A stretch of 64,000 bases of DNA from Halocatena pleomorpha (GCF_003862495.1 NZ_RRCH01000003.1:124001-188000), one strand, 5' to 3'. Positions 16,940 to 25,331 are shown, counted from the first letter of the stretch. Made by a program: numbers and translations. Notes: generated from the sequence alone by a model not told the origin.

Positions 16940-17113
16940 TTAGCGCTCGGGAAGACAGGGCCATTCGGTTCGTTCGATCGAGTAACTGCCACACTGCGGA
17001 CAGACGTGCCGCTGTAGCTCGAATCGCATCTCACAGCTGCCACACTCATATGGAGACCTCTCGGTTGGTGCCGTGTTCGTAAACTCCTCCTTAAGTGCGG
17101 TCATAATGTTCAT
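16940..17113 (-). CDS. 57-aa zinc-ribbon protein
   Basis: A 57-residue frame from ATG 17113 to TAA 16940. After a 20-residue basic/acidic leader it has Y-E-C-G-S-C, then H-V-C-P-Q-C-G-S, two CxxC knuckles 15 residues apart: a rubredoxin-like zinc ribbon. The form is common among haloarchaeal micro-proteins, most of which have no assigned function. It lies downstream of the divergent subtilase's promoter side, transcribed the same way. An internal Met (codon 4) is an alternative start. Confidence 0.7.
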   Translation of the reverse strand: MNIMTALKEEFTNTAPTERSPYECGSCEMRFELQRHVCPQCGSYSIERTEWPCLPER

Positions 17114-17340
17114 TCTGTTTCACCAACCTTGGTACACTGGTACGTAGAATGGGGACATAAGTCTTCAGGTGGATAAAACAGTCACTGAAAGTGATTTTAA
17201 CAGGGGTTAACTAACATGTGAACTGCGACCGAGGGTGAGTCAAGAAAACCACGACATCTCGCACTCATCACATCGTTACACGATTCGCGAAACCTCGGGA
17301 CACTCTGGCTTAATTCCTGTCGCAGCGGAGACGGAGCGAT

Positions 17341-18252
17341 TCACTCGGGCTGGGCATCGAGATACTGAAGGACGCCCCGTGTATTCATGGCTGTTTCGGC
17401 GCGTGCTTTTAGTTCTCCCCAGACATCGACCATCGACGTGTTTTCAGCGAAGTACTCAACGACAGCCCCGTCGCTTTCGAGTTCTGTGCGTTTCGCTTCG
17501 ACGGTCGCAACCCAGTCAGTGAGCACATCGGCGTACTCCGCGAATCGATCCGCGGTCGGCGTTGGTCCGAAGTGGGCGTACAGAAGCGTTTTGGGATCGA
17601 TGTCTTTGAGCAGTTCGATGTCTGCGAGGCACTGTTCGAGATTGAACTCCGATGGCGGTGACGTTTCGCGGACGGCATCGATGGTCGGAACGTAGATTCC
17701 GGCTGCGTCTGCGGTGAACACCGCGTCGTTGGCCGGGTCTTCGAAGACGAGTTGGTGGGAGGCGTGGCCTGGCGCGTGGTGGGCGTGGAGCTGATGGTCT
17801 CCGAGATCGACGACATCACCGTCCGTGAGCGGCTGCATCCGGTCTTCTGGGACTGGGAGCGGTTCCTCATAGAACTGCCACTGATCACCAACAGCGGCTT
17901 TCGTTCCCTTGATGAGGCGTGTTGGATCAGCGAGGTGGCGGGCACCACGTTCGTGAACCACGACCGTCGCGTTCGGACAGTCTCGGGCGAGATAGCCCGC
18001 TCCACCCGCGTGATCGAGGTGAACGTGAGTGGGGGCGATGATGTCGAGCTCTTCAGGGGCGATACCGACCGAGTCCATCGCATCGAGGATGAGATCGTGG
18101 CGCTGTCCGATCCCTGTATCGATGAGAGCAGAGCGCTCCCCAGTAAGGATGTAGACAGCACCGTACTCAGCAGTGTCGTACATCCCAGTATCCAGATAGA
18201 AGAGGTCGGTACACTCCCCCGTTTCGACCGGATAACAGTCTCCGATTGCCAT
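17341..18252 (-). CDS. MBL-fold metallo-hydrolase
   Basis: 303 residues from the ATG at 18252; the frame extends upstream but the extension lacks family features. The metallo-beta-lactamase motif H-V-H-L-D-H is at residues 76-81, a second metal His in H-A-P-G-H-A-S-H and a bridging Asp in F-T-A-D-A-A-G follow. The C-terminal helical region (last 80 residues) is typical of glyoxalase II-like or quorum-lactonase-like haloarchaeal members. The substrate is not readable. It is divergent from serS. Confidence 0.87.
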   Translation of the reverse strand: MAIGDCYPVETGECTDLFYLDTGMYDTAEYGAVYILTGERSALIDTGIGQRHDLILDAMDSVGIAPEELDIIAPTHVHLDHAGGAGYLARDCPNATVVVHERGARHLADPTRLIKGTKAAVGDQWQFYEEPLPVPEDRMQPLTDGDVVDLGDHQLHAHHAPGHASHQLVFEDPANDAVFTADAAGIYVPTIDAVRETSPPSEFNLEQCLADIELLKDIDPKTLLYAHFGPTPTADRFAEYADVLTDWVATVEAKRTELESDGAVVEYFAENTSMVDVWGELKARAETAMNTRGVLQYLDAQPE

Positions 18253-18362
18253 AATCCGAATGCCACGACCGGTAGGCAAAAGTGTTCTGTCGCAGTGACC
18301 GGTGTGTCCCATTCGAACACGGATGCGATACGCCTTAGTTCTGTCCGAGGGAAACGGGGGGC

Positions 18363-19721
18363 ATGTTATCGAGGCAGTTCGTCCGTGAGCACCCTGCTGT
18401 CGTTCGGGACACACTCGAACGGCGAGGAATGGCCGACGAAATCGATCTCGATCGTGTTCTGACGATCGACTCGGAATGGCGTGAGTACAAAGCGCGGGGC
18501 GATGAACTCCGTCACGAGCGCAACGAAGTCAGCGAGCGGATCGGCACGCTCAAACGCGACGGCAAAGAGGAGGCCGCCCAGCAGGCGATCGAGCGCTCCC
18601 AGAAGCTCAAAACGGAACTCGAAGCGGTTCAGACGCGTGCGGAGGAACTGGAACAGCAACTGGAGTCAGCACTGCTCGGACTGCCCCAGATCCTCCACGA
18701 CAGCGTTCCGTCCGGAACAGACGAATCCGACAACGTCCAGCTTCGACGGGAGGGGTTCGGTGAGCTTCGTTCGCTGCCCGAAACGGTCGTTCCCCACTAC
18801 GAGCTCGGAGAGCAATTGGCGATCATCGACGAAGCCCGAGGAGCGAAAACAACCGGTAGCGGCTACTATTTCCTCACTGGTGACGGTGCACGGCTCGAAC
18901 ACGCGCTCGTTCAGTTCATGCTGGACCTCCACCGTGAACAGGGATACATGGACGTGTTCCCACCGATTCCGATCAACAGCGATTCGATGACTGGCACGGG
19001 GCAACTGCCGAAGTTCGCAGACGACGCGTACAAGATCGAAAACGAGGATCTCTGGCTCTGTCCTACTGCGGAGGTGCCGCTCACAAACATGTACGCCGAT
19101 GAGATCCTTCTCCGTGATGATCTCCCGCTCAAACATCAGGCGTACACGCCGAACTTCCGGCGTGAGGCCGGTGAACACGGGACTGAAACGCGGGGGATCG
19201 TCCGCGTTCACCAGTTCAACAAGGTGGAGTTGGTGAACTTCGTCGAACCCGACGACAGCTACGATCGATTCGACGAGTTGCTCGAAGAGGCCGAAGAGAC
19301 ACTAGAACGACTCGGACTGCCCTACCGGATCCTGGACATCTGCGCTGGTGATATCGGTGACAAACAGTCCAAACAGGTCGATATCGAAGTATGGGCACCC
19401 GCCGACGATATGGATGATGGTCCATCTGAAGGTGGGCGGTGGCTCGAAGTGTCGAGCGTGTCGAACTTCGAGGAGTATCAGGCACGCCGAGCGGGACTGC
19501 GCTATCGGCCCGAACGCCACGAGAGCGCGGAGTACCTCCACACCCTCAACGCTTCAGGGGTCGCACTGCCGCGTGTGATGGTCGCCATCCTCGAATACTA
19601 CCAGAATGAGGATGGAACTGTCGAGATACCCGAGGCGCTCCAACCATACATGGGTGGGCAGGAGGTCATTGACGGCCACGACCACGTGGGTGAGAGCGCG
19701 CTTGGAAGCGCCGACGAGTAG
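18363..19721 (+). CDS. serS: seryl-tRNA synthetase
   Basis: A 452-residue class II aminoacyl-tRNA synthetase of the common (bacterial-like) type, not the rare methanogen type. The N-terminal long antiparallel coiled coil (residues 30-100) grips tRNA-Ser; class II motif 2 is seen in F-R-R-E-A-G and motif 3 in G-V-A-L-P-R-V-M-V-A-I-L-E near residue 400. Start ATG at 18363. It is probably single; 65 bp separate it from the CPBP gene. Confidence 0.96.
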   Translation: MLSRQFVREHPAVVRDTLERRGMADEIDLDRVLTIDSEWREYKARGDELRHERNEVSERIGTLKRDGKEEAAQQAIERSQKLKTELEAVQTRAEELEQQLESALLGLPQILHDSVPSGTDESDNVQLRREGFGELRSLPETVVPHYELGEQLAIIDEARGAKTTGSGYYFLTGDGARLEHALVQFMLDLHREQGYMDVFPPIPINSDSMTGTGQLPKFADDAYKIENEDLWLCPTAEVPLTNMYADEILLRDDLPLKHQAYTPNFRREAGEHGTETRGIVRVHQFNKVELVNFVEPDDSYDRFDELLEEAEETLERLGLPYRILDICAGDIGDKQSKQVDIEVWAPADDMDDGPSEGGRWLEVSSVSNFEEYQARRAGLRYRPERHESAEYLHTLNASGVALPRVMVAILEYYQNEDGTVEIPEALQPYMGGQEVIDGHDHVGESALGSADE

Positions 19722-19786
19722 CAAAACTGTCTTTTTGGGATTGAGAGAGGAGGATATTTGCCTCCGGCGAACGGACGACAGACCGA

Positions 19787-20551
19787 ATGCGAATGAATCG
19801 CTCTGTTTGGTCGTCCCGTCTAACAGCGATCGGGATCGCTGTGACGATTGCTGTGCTGGCGATCGGTAGCACAGCATACGTGCTCTCGCCAATCGTCCGT
19901 TTCGTGTTGGGATTGCTCCCGTTTACCCTCCCTGCATGGGGCGGTCTCACGCTCAGCGTGCTGTTGCAACAGGGGGTCGTATTCGGCTCTATCGCGGCCG
20001 GCTATCTATGGCTCCGTGATCTCGATCTCGGTTGGATCGGTGTTTCACGCCCGGATCTCAACGGCGTACTGTGGATCGTGTTTGGCTGGATCGGAGCGTT
20101 CGGCTCCGTCTTCGTCTTGTTGATCATCGTGCTCTTGTTAGGCTTAAATCCGGGACAGAACCAGATTCAGGGGCTGGTCGTCGAGAATCCGGATCTGATC
20201 CCGCTGTTGATCGTGCTTACGATCGTTCTCATCGGCCCCGGCGAGGAACTCCTCTTTCGCGGGATCATCCAAGGATCGCTCCGGGAACGGTTCGGTCCCG
20301 TACTGGCAATCATCCTTGCGTCCATCATCTTTGCGAGCGCACACGTTGGGTCTCTGACGGGATCACTCGGTGACCGTGCCGTCACGATTGCTGTCTTGCT
20401 CGTTCCGAGTTTAATCTTCGGCACCGCCTACGAGCGGACGAACAACCTCGTCGTTCCGGCACTCATACACGGACTGTACAACGCGACCCTGTTTACGCTC
20501 ACCTACGTGGGGTTGAAATACGGGTCGACAACTCCCGCAGTCTTATTCTAA
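19787..20551 (+). CDS. CPBP family intramembrane protease
   Basis: A 254-residue membrane protein with about seven or eight helices. The CPBP (Abi) motifs are present: E153-E154-x3-R158 in G-E-E-L-L-F-R-G-I, H186 in A-S-A-H-V-G, and a late H-G-L-Y-N motif. Members include the eukaryotic CaaX protease Rce1 and bacterial proteases linked to bacteriocin self-immunity. No CaaX partner is nearby. A second CPBP protein lies at 45313-46023 but is only distantly similar. Confidence 0.88.
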   Translation: MRMNRSVWSSRLTAIGIAVTIAVLAIGSTAYVLSPIVRFVLGLLPFTLPAWGGLTLSVLLQQGVVFGSIAAGYLWLRDLDLGWIGVSRPDLNGVLWIVFGWIGAFGSVFVLLIIVLLLGLNPGQNQIQGLVVENPDLIPLLIVLTIVLIGPGEELLFRGIIQGSLRERFGPVLAIILASIIFASAHVGSLTGSLGDRAVTIAVLLVPSLIFGTAYERTNNLVVPALIHGLYNATLFTLTYVGLKYGSTTPAVLF

Positions 20552-20611
20552 TCGTCGACCGCGTGGATGTGCGTCCGAAACGTTCAAACGCCGGATCGAC
20601 AACATACATCC

Positions 20612-20896
20612 ATGGAACTCCGGGTCATCGACAAGGAGCCGACAGAACTCTCCATCGAAATCGCCGGCGAAGATCACACGTTCATGAACGTTCTCAAAGG
20701 GGCGCTCCTCGAAATTGATGCTGTCGCCGCTGCAACGTACGATCTGAACCCTGAACAGTCGGGTGGGCAGACCGATCCGATCCTCACCATCAAAACCGAA
20801 GACGAAACCGATCCGCTCGATATGTTGTCTCTGGCTGCCGAAAACATCAAAACCAAAGCGTCGGACTTCCGCACGGCGTTCGAAACCGCCGCGTAG
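20612..20896 (+). CDS. rpoL: DNA-directed RNA polymerase subunit L
   Basis: 94 residues from the ATG at 20612. The alpha-like dimerisation fold of Rpo11/RPB11 is recognisable from N-terminal [13 protein letters not shown] and from D-L-N-P near residue 47. It pairs with subunit D (RpoD/Rpo3) to form the assembly platform of the archaeal polymerase. The upstream in-frame extension from 20567 is not family-like and was dropped. Confidence 0.93.
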   Translation: MELRVIDKEPTELSIEIAGEDHTFMNVLKGALLEIDAVAAATYDLNPEQSGGQTDPILTIKTEDETDPLDMLSLAAENIKTKASDFRTAFETAA

Positions 20897-20939
20897 CGAT
20901 CGGGTTGGACCGCGTTCGTCGGTGTTCGATCCTTTTTGA

Positions 20940-20969
20940 TCATCAACTATAATATAGATCGGTTGATGA
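20940..20969 (+). promoter_or_regulatory. TATA box framed by an 8-bp inverted repeat
   Basis: tcatcaac (20940-20947) and gttgatga (20962-20969) are perfect inverted arms enclosing tataatata (20948-20956). The TATA centre is 27 bases before the ATG at 20979, so the transcript should be leaderless and a protein binding the arms would block TBP. The AGGAGG at 20972-20977 lies too close to the ATG to act as a normal ribosome-binding site. Confidence 0.55.
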
Positions 20970-20978
20970 ATAGGAGGC

Positions 20979-21785
20979 ATGGGTGAACGCGGAACCGTCG
21001 AGCGGGTGGCCGATCCGGTGACTGTGTCGTCGATCGTGGACGCTGTTCGTGAGATTGGTCTCAGTGAAAGCGATACTGTTCTCGTTCACTCTTCTCTGAG
21101 CGCGCTAGGTTGGGTGTCCGGCGGTGCCCAAGCGGTCGTGGAGGCACTCCGGACAGCAGTGACGCCATCTGGCACAGTGGTGATGCCAGCGTTTACCGCC
21201 CAGTACAGCAATCCGGCGACGTGGTCGAATCCCCCGGTTCCGGACGACTGGGAGTCGACCATTCGTGAGACACGGCCAGCGTTCCGGCCGGTTGTCACGC
21301 CGAGTCGGGGCGTCGGTGCGGTGCCAGAATGTTTCCGTGGGTATCCGGACACCGTTCGGAGCCACCATCCGGAGTTTTCGTTCGCGGCGTGGGGAGTGGC
21401 GGCCGAGGAGATCACTGCCGGTCACAGCTTCGACAACGGACTCGGTGAGCACTCGCCGCTCGCGCGCCTCTATGACCGAGACGCCGACGTGCTGTTTCTC
21501 GGCACTGATCACAGCACGAATACGTCGCTTCACCTCGCGGAGTACCGAGCTGACATCTCTACTGAGCGAACGTCGAACGTCGCCCCGGTCATCAAGGACG
21601 GCGAACGACACCGTATCGAATATGAGAATATCGAGACGAACACTGCGGATTTCTCCGAACTCGGAACCGCTTTCGAGCGACAGATCGACTGTGCGACCGG
21701 TGCCGTCGGTGCTGCCGAATCGAAGCTCTTGAACCAGCGCGAGATGGTCGACTTCGCGGTCGACTGGTTCGAAACGAACCGGTAA
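20979..21785 (+). CDS. AAC(3)-family N-acetyltransferase
   Basis: 268 residues of the antibiotic-NAT (AAC(3)/YokD) family, which transfers acetyl from acetyl-CoA to an amino group. The N-terminal V-L-V-H-S-S-L-S-A-L-G motif and the conserved R-P-V-V-T-P-S-R-G-V-G-A, H-P-E-F-S-F-A and F-L-G-T-D-H-S-T-N-T motifs are seen. Haloarchaea are naturally insensitive to aminoglycosides, so the physiological substrate is probably a different amine. The promoter carries an operator-like repeat. Confidence 0.88.
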   Translation: MGERGTVERVADPVTVSSIVDAVREIGLSESDTVLVHSSLSALGWVSGGAQAVVEALRTAVTPSGTVVMPAFTAQYSNPATWSNPPVPDDWESTIRETRPAFRPVVTPSRGVGAVPECFRGYPDTVRSHHPEFSFAAWGVAAEEITAGHSFDNGLGEHSPLARLYDRDADVLFLGTDHSTNTSLHLAEYRADISTERTSNVAPVIKDGERHRIEYENIETNTADFSELGTAFERQIDCATGAVGAAESKLLNQREMVDFAVDWFETNR

Positions 21786-21835
21786 ACACGAAAGAGAACG
21801 GGCAATTTTTGCACCAGCACGGCGAGAAGGGGGGT

Positions 21836-22960
21836 ATGGAGCTGACAACCGAGCAAGAAGCGATCCGCGACCTGGTCCACGAGTTCGCCGTCGAGGAGAT
21901 TCGACCCCTCGCACGCGAGGCGGACGAAACCGAAGCGTTTCCTGAATCGGTATGGGATGGGCTTGCTGAACTGGATCTGATGGGGATGACGGTACCCGAA
22001 GAGTACGGTGGTATCGACGCCGATCCCGTCACCTACAGCCTCGTCAACGAACAGCTCGCGTACGGCACGTTAGCGGTGGCGACCGCCTTCTCGGTGCACT
22101 GTTTGGCGACCTCCTGTATCGCGTCGTTTGGCACTGACGAACAGAAAACGCGCTGGCTGCCCGACATGGCCGAAGGCCGGCCTGTGGGGGCGTTCGCGCT
22201 GTCGGAGACGGGCGCGGGGTCGAACCCGGCCCAAATGCAGACGACCGCTGAACGGGATGGAGATAGCTACGTCATCAACGGCGACAAGCAGTGGATCACC
22301 AACGGAAAGCGCGCCGACGTGATCGTGCTGTTCGCCAAAACGGGTCCTGAGGAGATCACCCAGTTCGTCGTCCCGAAAGACGCCGAGGGACTTTCGGTCG
22401 GTCCCAAAGAGGACAAACTCGGATTGCGAGCGAGCGACACGACGCCGCTCACGTTCGATAACGTTCGGATCCCTGCCGAGAACCGACTCACACCGGAGGG
22501 CAAGGGGCTGAGCGCGGCGCTGTCGATTCTCACCGGTGGTCGGATCGCCATCGCTTCCCAGGCGGTGGGACTCGCGCAGTCGGCGCTCGATGCGACGCTT
22601 GACTACGTTGCCGACCGCGAGCAGTTCGGTGGCCCGATCAGCGAGATTCAGGCGGTGCGCCACACGCTCGCGGAGATGCACGCGAAAACCGAAGCCGGGC
22701 GGCTGTTGGCTCGGGAGGCAGCCCGCAAACGCCACGCGGACGCACCCGACGCCTCGATGGCGGCGAGCACGGCGAAATACGTCGCCAGCGAGAACGCGAT
22801 GGACGTGACCAACGACGCCGTCCAACTCCACGGCGGGTACGGCTACACGACTGAGTTCCCTGTCGAACGGCTGTACCGTGACGCGAAGATCACCACCATC
22901 TACGAAGGCACTACCCAGATCCAAAAGACGGTCATCGCCCGTGGGCTACTCGGTGAGTGA
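21836..22960 (+). CDS. acyl-CoA dehydrogenase
   Basis: 374 residues from the ATG at 21836; the upstream in-frame extension is dropped. An FAD-dependent enzyme of fatty or branched acyl-CoA oxidation passing electrons to ETF. Motifs: S-E-T-G-A-G-S-N-P-A for substrate/FAD binding, W-I-T-N-G near residue 155, and the catalytic Glu in I-Y-E-G-T-T-Q-I-Q near the C-terminus, typical of medium- and short-chain types. No ETF or thiolase gene adjoins. Its TGA overlaps the solo IS right end at 22959. Confidence 0.93.
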   Translation: MELTTEQEAIRDLVHEFAVEEIRPLAREADETEAFPESVWDGLAELDLMGMTVPEEYGGIDADPVTYSLVNEQLAYGTLAVATAFSVHCLATSCIASFGTDEQKTRWLPDMAEGRPVGAFALSETGAGSNPAQMQTTAERDGDSYVINGDKQWITNGKRADVIVLFAKTGPEEITQFVVPKDAEGLSVGPKEDKLGLRASDTTPLTFDNVRIPAENRLTPEGKGLSAALSILTGGRIAIASQAVGLAQSALDATLDYVADREQFGGPISEIQAVRHTLAEMHAKTEAGRLLAREAARKRHADAPDASMAASTAKYVASENAMDVTNDAVQLHGGYGYTTEFPVERLYRDAKITTIYEGTTQIQKTVIARGLLGE

Positions 22961-22992
22961 TTCCCGCGACTTTAGGCGCGGGAGGAGGTCAA
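22959..22992. repeat. solo IS200/IS605 right-end hairpin between two convergent stops
   Basis: gattcccgcgactttaggcg, continuing to gtcaa, matches the right end of the element at 6851-6884 with a single difference over the shared core. Its 7-bp stem (tcccgcg/cgcggga) is better paired than in the intact element. It starts inside the stop codon of the acyl-CoA dehydrogenase and ends over the stop codon of the convergent Nudix gene, so it fills the whole gap. No transposase lies near. It could act as a bidirectional terminator. Confidence 0.75.
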
Positions 22993-23453
22993 TGCTCTGC
23001 CATCCGTATCGCTTCGCGTCCGAACTGAACGACGTTCGGAGATAGGTTTTGTTCCTGAAGATCCGCCACGGTATACCACTCCCACGCGTTTGCGCCGACT
23101 TCATCAGGTCCGGGAGTGATGTCGCGGCTCGGAACCGTCGTGTAGTAGATGTTGTCGATGTGTTGGTGTCCAACGTCCCCGTCGTGAACGTTTATGTCGT
23201 AGAGCATCTGATGACGCGGACGCGGGAGTACTTGCCCATCTGGCGTATCAACCAGCTGTGCGTCGTTGAGTAGCGTCGGATCGAGTCCCGTCTCTTCGCG
23301 CACCTCCCTGAGACCTGCTTCGTGAGGGAGTTCATCTCGATCGACATGACCGCCGGGTGGGATTCGTTTGCCGACTTCCTGATGGTTGTGCAGCGCGGTC
23401 GCGCCGTCGTTAACGATGTAGACAGTCGCTGTGAAATGACGGGTCGTCTCCAT
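22989..23453 (-). CDS. Nudix hydrolase
   Basis: A 154-residue Nudix protein. The Nudix box G-x5-E-x7-R-E-V-x-E-E-x-G-L fits at residues 35-57 exactly. It hydrolyses a nucleoside-diphosphate-linked compound; substrate unknown. The histidine-rich middle (H-D-G-D-V-G-H-Q-H-I-D-N) might bind metal. It is convergent with the acyl-CoA dehydrogenase. Its stop codon lies in the tip of the solo IS right end. Confidence 0.9.
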   Translation of the reverse strand: METTRHFTATVYIVNDGATALHNHQEVGKRIPPGGHVDRDELPHEAGLREVREETGLDPTLLNDAQLVDTPDGQVLPRPRHQMLYDINVHDGDVGHQHIDNIYYTTVPSRDITPGPDEVGANAWEWYTVADLQEQNLSPNVVQFGREAIRMAEH

Positions 23454-23773
23454 ACTCTGGTTAGCTGCGTATCAGCATTTGTATCTTATCACTTTGATGT
23501 TATGGAGATATGGCTGCCAAAAATAAGTTATTCTTTTGGATCAATAAATCGCTAAAAAGTCCATAGGTGCCACAGTTCGGTCCGCTCCGAGCCGCACGCA
23601 CCGTCGAACGAGTTGTTGGTATGACACGATATTGCTCATTGCATCAGTACCTTTATGTGTGATGGGGTAAGGAACGATAAACGAGAACGCCAGCACACCG
23701 CGGCCGCGCGTTCATGGAAACGCGCCGGGTGTTAGGACCACCCGACGCTGGGGTTCTCGCTAGAGGAAAACCC
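23454..23773. other. intergenic region, AT-rich in its first 100 bases
   Basis: About 320 bases between the Nudix gene and the small zinc gene. The first part (23460-23560) is AT-rich and should hold the Nudix promoter. The second part is GC-richer; an ATG at 23714 could extend the following gene by 20 residues. No further gene is supported. Confidence 0.35.
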
Positions 23774-23920
23774 ATGATTGGGAACGAAGCAGAGACATGT
23801 AACGGTGTCGAATCGTATCAGAAAACTAAACAGCGACAGCGGTGTCGGAACTGTGGTCGGCCGATTCGATCGCGGTACGCACATCAGGTCGGGTGCCCGC
23901 TGCTGGAGGGTCGTCGATGA
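23774..23920 (+). CDS. small zinc-finger protein
   Basis: 48 residues from the ATG at 23774 (68 if the ATG at 23714 is used). The knuckle C-R-N-C-G-R-P-I is followed by Y-A-H-Q-V-G-C-P, giving a CxxC...H...C zinc site. The stop TGA (23918-23920) runs straight into the left inverted repeat at 23920. It may belong to the same small-ORF module. No function is recognised. Confidence 0.5.
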   Translation: MIGNEAETCNGVESYQKTKQRQRCRNCGRPIRSRYAHQVGCPLLEGRR

Positions 23921-24032
23921 CCCACCTTTTTTCCGTTCGGATGGCCGGAGGCCACCCTTACGCAAAAAATCTGGACCAAAAAAAGCCGCTCACTTCGTTC
24001 GCGGGAACTGCGCTCGTGGGGGGAAGACGATG
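23920..24032. repeat. left arm of long imperfect inverted repeat
   Basis: The arm runs: acccacc, T6, ccgttcgg, a tggcc/ggcca hairpin, cttacgc, A6, tctggacc, A7, then a GC-rich tail reaching the start codon at 24030. The same order appears in reverse at 24660-24777. The T-tract, hairpin, A-tract layout is bendable and could terminate transcription both ways. Confidence 0.65.
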
Positions 24033-24191
24033 ACGCTGCCAGTGTTTCAGTTCTGGGATCGGCTGGGCGAGTCGGTAAACATCTCGACCCTCGACGATCG
24101 AGGCCGGATTTCGAAGGCTGAACTGTACTACGTGATGGACGTGGGAAACGGCGTCTGGTGTCGCCAGAAGCCGAAGGCTTCTGGCTGCTAA
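24030..24191 (+). CDS. small hypothetical protein within the inverted-repeat module
   Basis: 53 residues from ATG 24030. It starts with a hydrophobic F-Q-F-W-D-R and contains S-T-L-D-D-R-G-R-I-S-K-A-E-L-Y-Y, and looks like a short alpha/beta fold. Its last stop base begins a perfect 9-bp hairpin at 24191-24211. The frame is open further upstream but that part reads through the repeat, so 24030 is preferred. Function unknown. Confidence 0.4.
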   Translation: MTLPVFQFWDRLGESVNISTLDDRGRISKAELYYVMDVGNGVWCRQKPKASGC

Positions 24192-24211
24192 CCAGAATCT
24201 TCGATTCTGGT
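24191..24211. terminator. perfect 9-bp hairpin after a stop codon
   Basis: accagaatc and gattctggt pair over a 3-base loop (ttc). It starts at the last base of the stop codon of the preceding small gene. A U-run does not follow, so a terminator role is only a guess; it may also be an RNA-processing signal. Confidence 0.35.
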
Positions 24212-24297
24212 GATGTAAACCGTGTCGGAGCACGGGCTGTGCGCATGCCACCCAGATCGAGGAGATCTTAGCGACGGCCGGACTTGGCCGATCACAG

Positions 24298-24636
24298 GTG
24301 AACTACGACGACCTACCCGGCATTGCGAACATCACGCGGTATGAGGCGACGGGCGAGCTGGTCGCCACCGGCTGGTTCGACAATGGCGGCCGGGTGCGCT
24401 ACCATGAGCAGCGCGATGGGACCGTCGTCCAGTCGGTGTACACCCCTGAAAACGATCGAGAGCCAACCGAGGTGACCGAACAACCCGACGCGACGGGTGC
24501 CCCAGCCAGATTAGTAGAGATGCTGGCGGAGTACTGCCACTATCGCCAGCGCGGGGATCTCGATGGACTGCGGGCCTGTTACCCTGACGTGGCTCGTGTC
24601 GTGGACAAAGCTCCAGTCGTCCACGCAGACGACTAA
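24298..24636 (+). CDS. hypothetical protein within the inverted-repeat module
   Basis: 112 residues from GTG 24298, the first start codon in a frame open from 24212. The frame before the GTG reads plausibly (T-Q-I-E-E-I-L-A-T-A-G-L-G), so the gene may have lost its original start. The N-terminal half is beta-rich (R-Y-E-A-T-G-E-L-V-A-T-G-W), the C-terminal half helical with Y-C-H-Y. No known domain is recognised. It ends 24 bases before the right inverted repeat tail. Confidence 0.5.
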   Translation: MNYDDLPGIANITRYEATGELVATGWFDNGGRVRYHEQRDGTVVQSVYTPENDREPTEVTEQPDATGAPARLVEMLAEYCHYRQRGDLDGLRACYPDVARVVDKAPVVHADD

Positions 24637-24659
24637 AAACAACAGAGTCAGTGGAGGCG

Positions 24660-24777
24660 GAGGCGGTCGCGGTGCGGGGAAGACGCAGCACCGCGAGCGG
24701 CAGCGAGCGGCCTTTTTTGGTCCAGATTTTTTGCGTGAGGGTGAGCGAAGCTCACCCGAACGGAAAAAAGGTGGGTG
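24660..24777. repeat. right arm of long imperfect inverted repeat
   Basis: Reverse-complement partner of 23920-24032. A6 and T6 tracts at the same spacing surround a gtgagc/gctcac hairpin (24741-24755). The hairpin sequences differ between the arms, but each stays self-complementary, as expected when the structure matters. The arm ends at acccacc, 39 bases before the HAD gene. Confidence 0.65.
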
Positions 24778-24815
24778 ACCGGGAAACCTACTACCTGTGA
24801 GCACCGAGCGATAGT

Positions 24816-25331
24816 ATGACTGAGTACAACGCGGTTGTCTACGATCTCGATGGGACGCTCGTCGACCTCGCGGTCGACTGGGACGCCGTCGCGCAGGAAG
24901 GGGCCGAACTCCTCGAAGCCGAGGGCGTCACCGTCGATGGAACGGATCTGTGGGGGATGTTAGATCTCGCGGACGACATCGGCGTTCGTCCGTCCATCGA
25001 ACGCACTATCAGCAAACACGAGCGGCGCGGCGCAGAGCGTTCGACGCGACTCCCAACCGCCACGGAACTGCCCCGATCGGTTCCCGTTGCAGTCTGTTCG
25101 CTCAACTGTGAGGCGGCGTGTCGGCTGGCGCTCAAACACCACGACATCGCCACCCACGTTGAGACCGTGATCGGTCGGGACACGGTTACAACGCGGAAAC
25201 CGGATCCGGAACCGCTGCTCGCTGCCGTTCGGCAACTGGACAGAACGCCGGAAAAAACGCTGTTCGTCGGTGATTCACAACGAGACAAACTGACCGCAGA
25301 CCGGGCCGGAACGGCGTACAGATACGTATAG
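24816..25331 (+). CDS. HAD-superfamily hydrolase
   Basis: 171 residues. HAD motif I is D-L-D-G-T-L near residue 11, the motif III Lys and G-R-D-x-V-T-T-R-K-P-D-P-E-P-L follow, and motif IV is F-V-G-D-S-Q-R-D near residue 150. This is the phosphoglycolate-phosphatase-like group with a short cap, shorter than the usual 200-220 residues because the cap is reduced. It dephosphorylates a small metabolite that cannot be identified here. Confidence 0.88.
   Translation: MTEYNAVVYDLDGTLVDLAVDWDAVAQEGAELLEAEGVTVDGTDLWGMLDLADDIGVRPSIERTISKHERRGAERSTRLPTATELPRSVPVAVCSLNCEAACRLALKHHDIATHVETVIGRDTVTTRKPDPEPLLAAVRQLDRTPEKTLFVGDSQRDKLTADRAGTAYRYV

Noticed and set aside
20972-20977. AGGAGG as a strong ribosome-binding site for the acetyltransferase gene
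   Set aside because: It is only one base from the ATG, too close to position a ribosome; the TATA spacing points to a leaderless transcript.
23778-24191. 137-residue frame joining the left inverted repeat and the small ORF
   Set aside because: Its first 84 residues read through the repeat arm in a different frame from the zinc gene; the ATG at 24030 gives a more natural protein.
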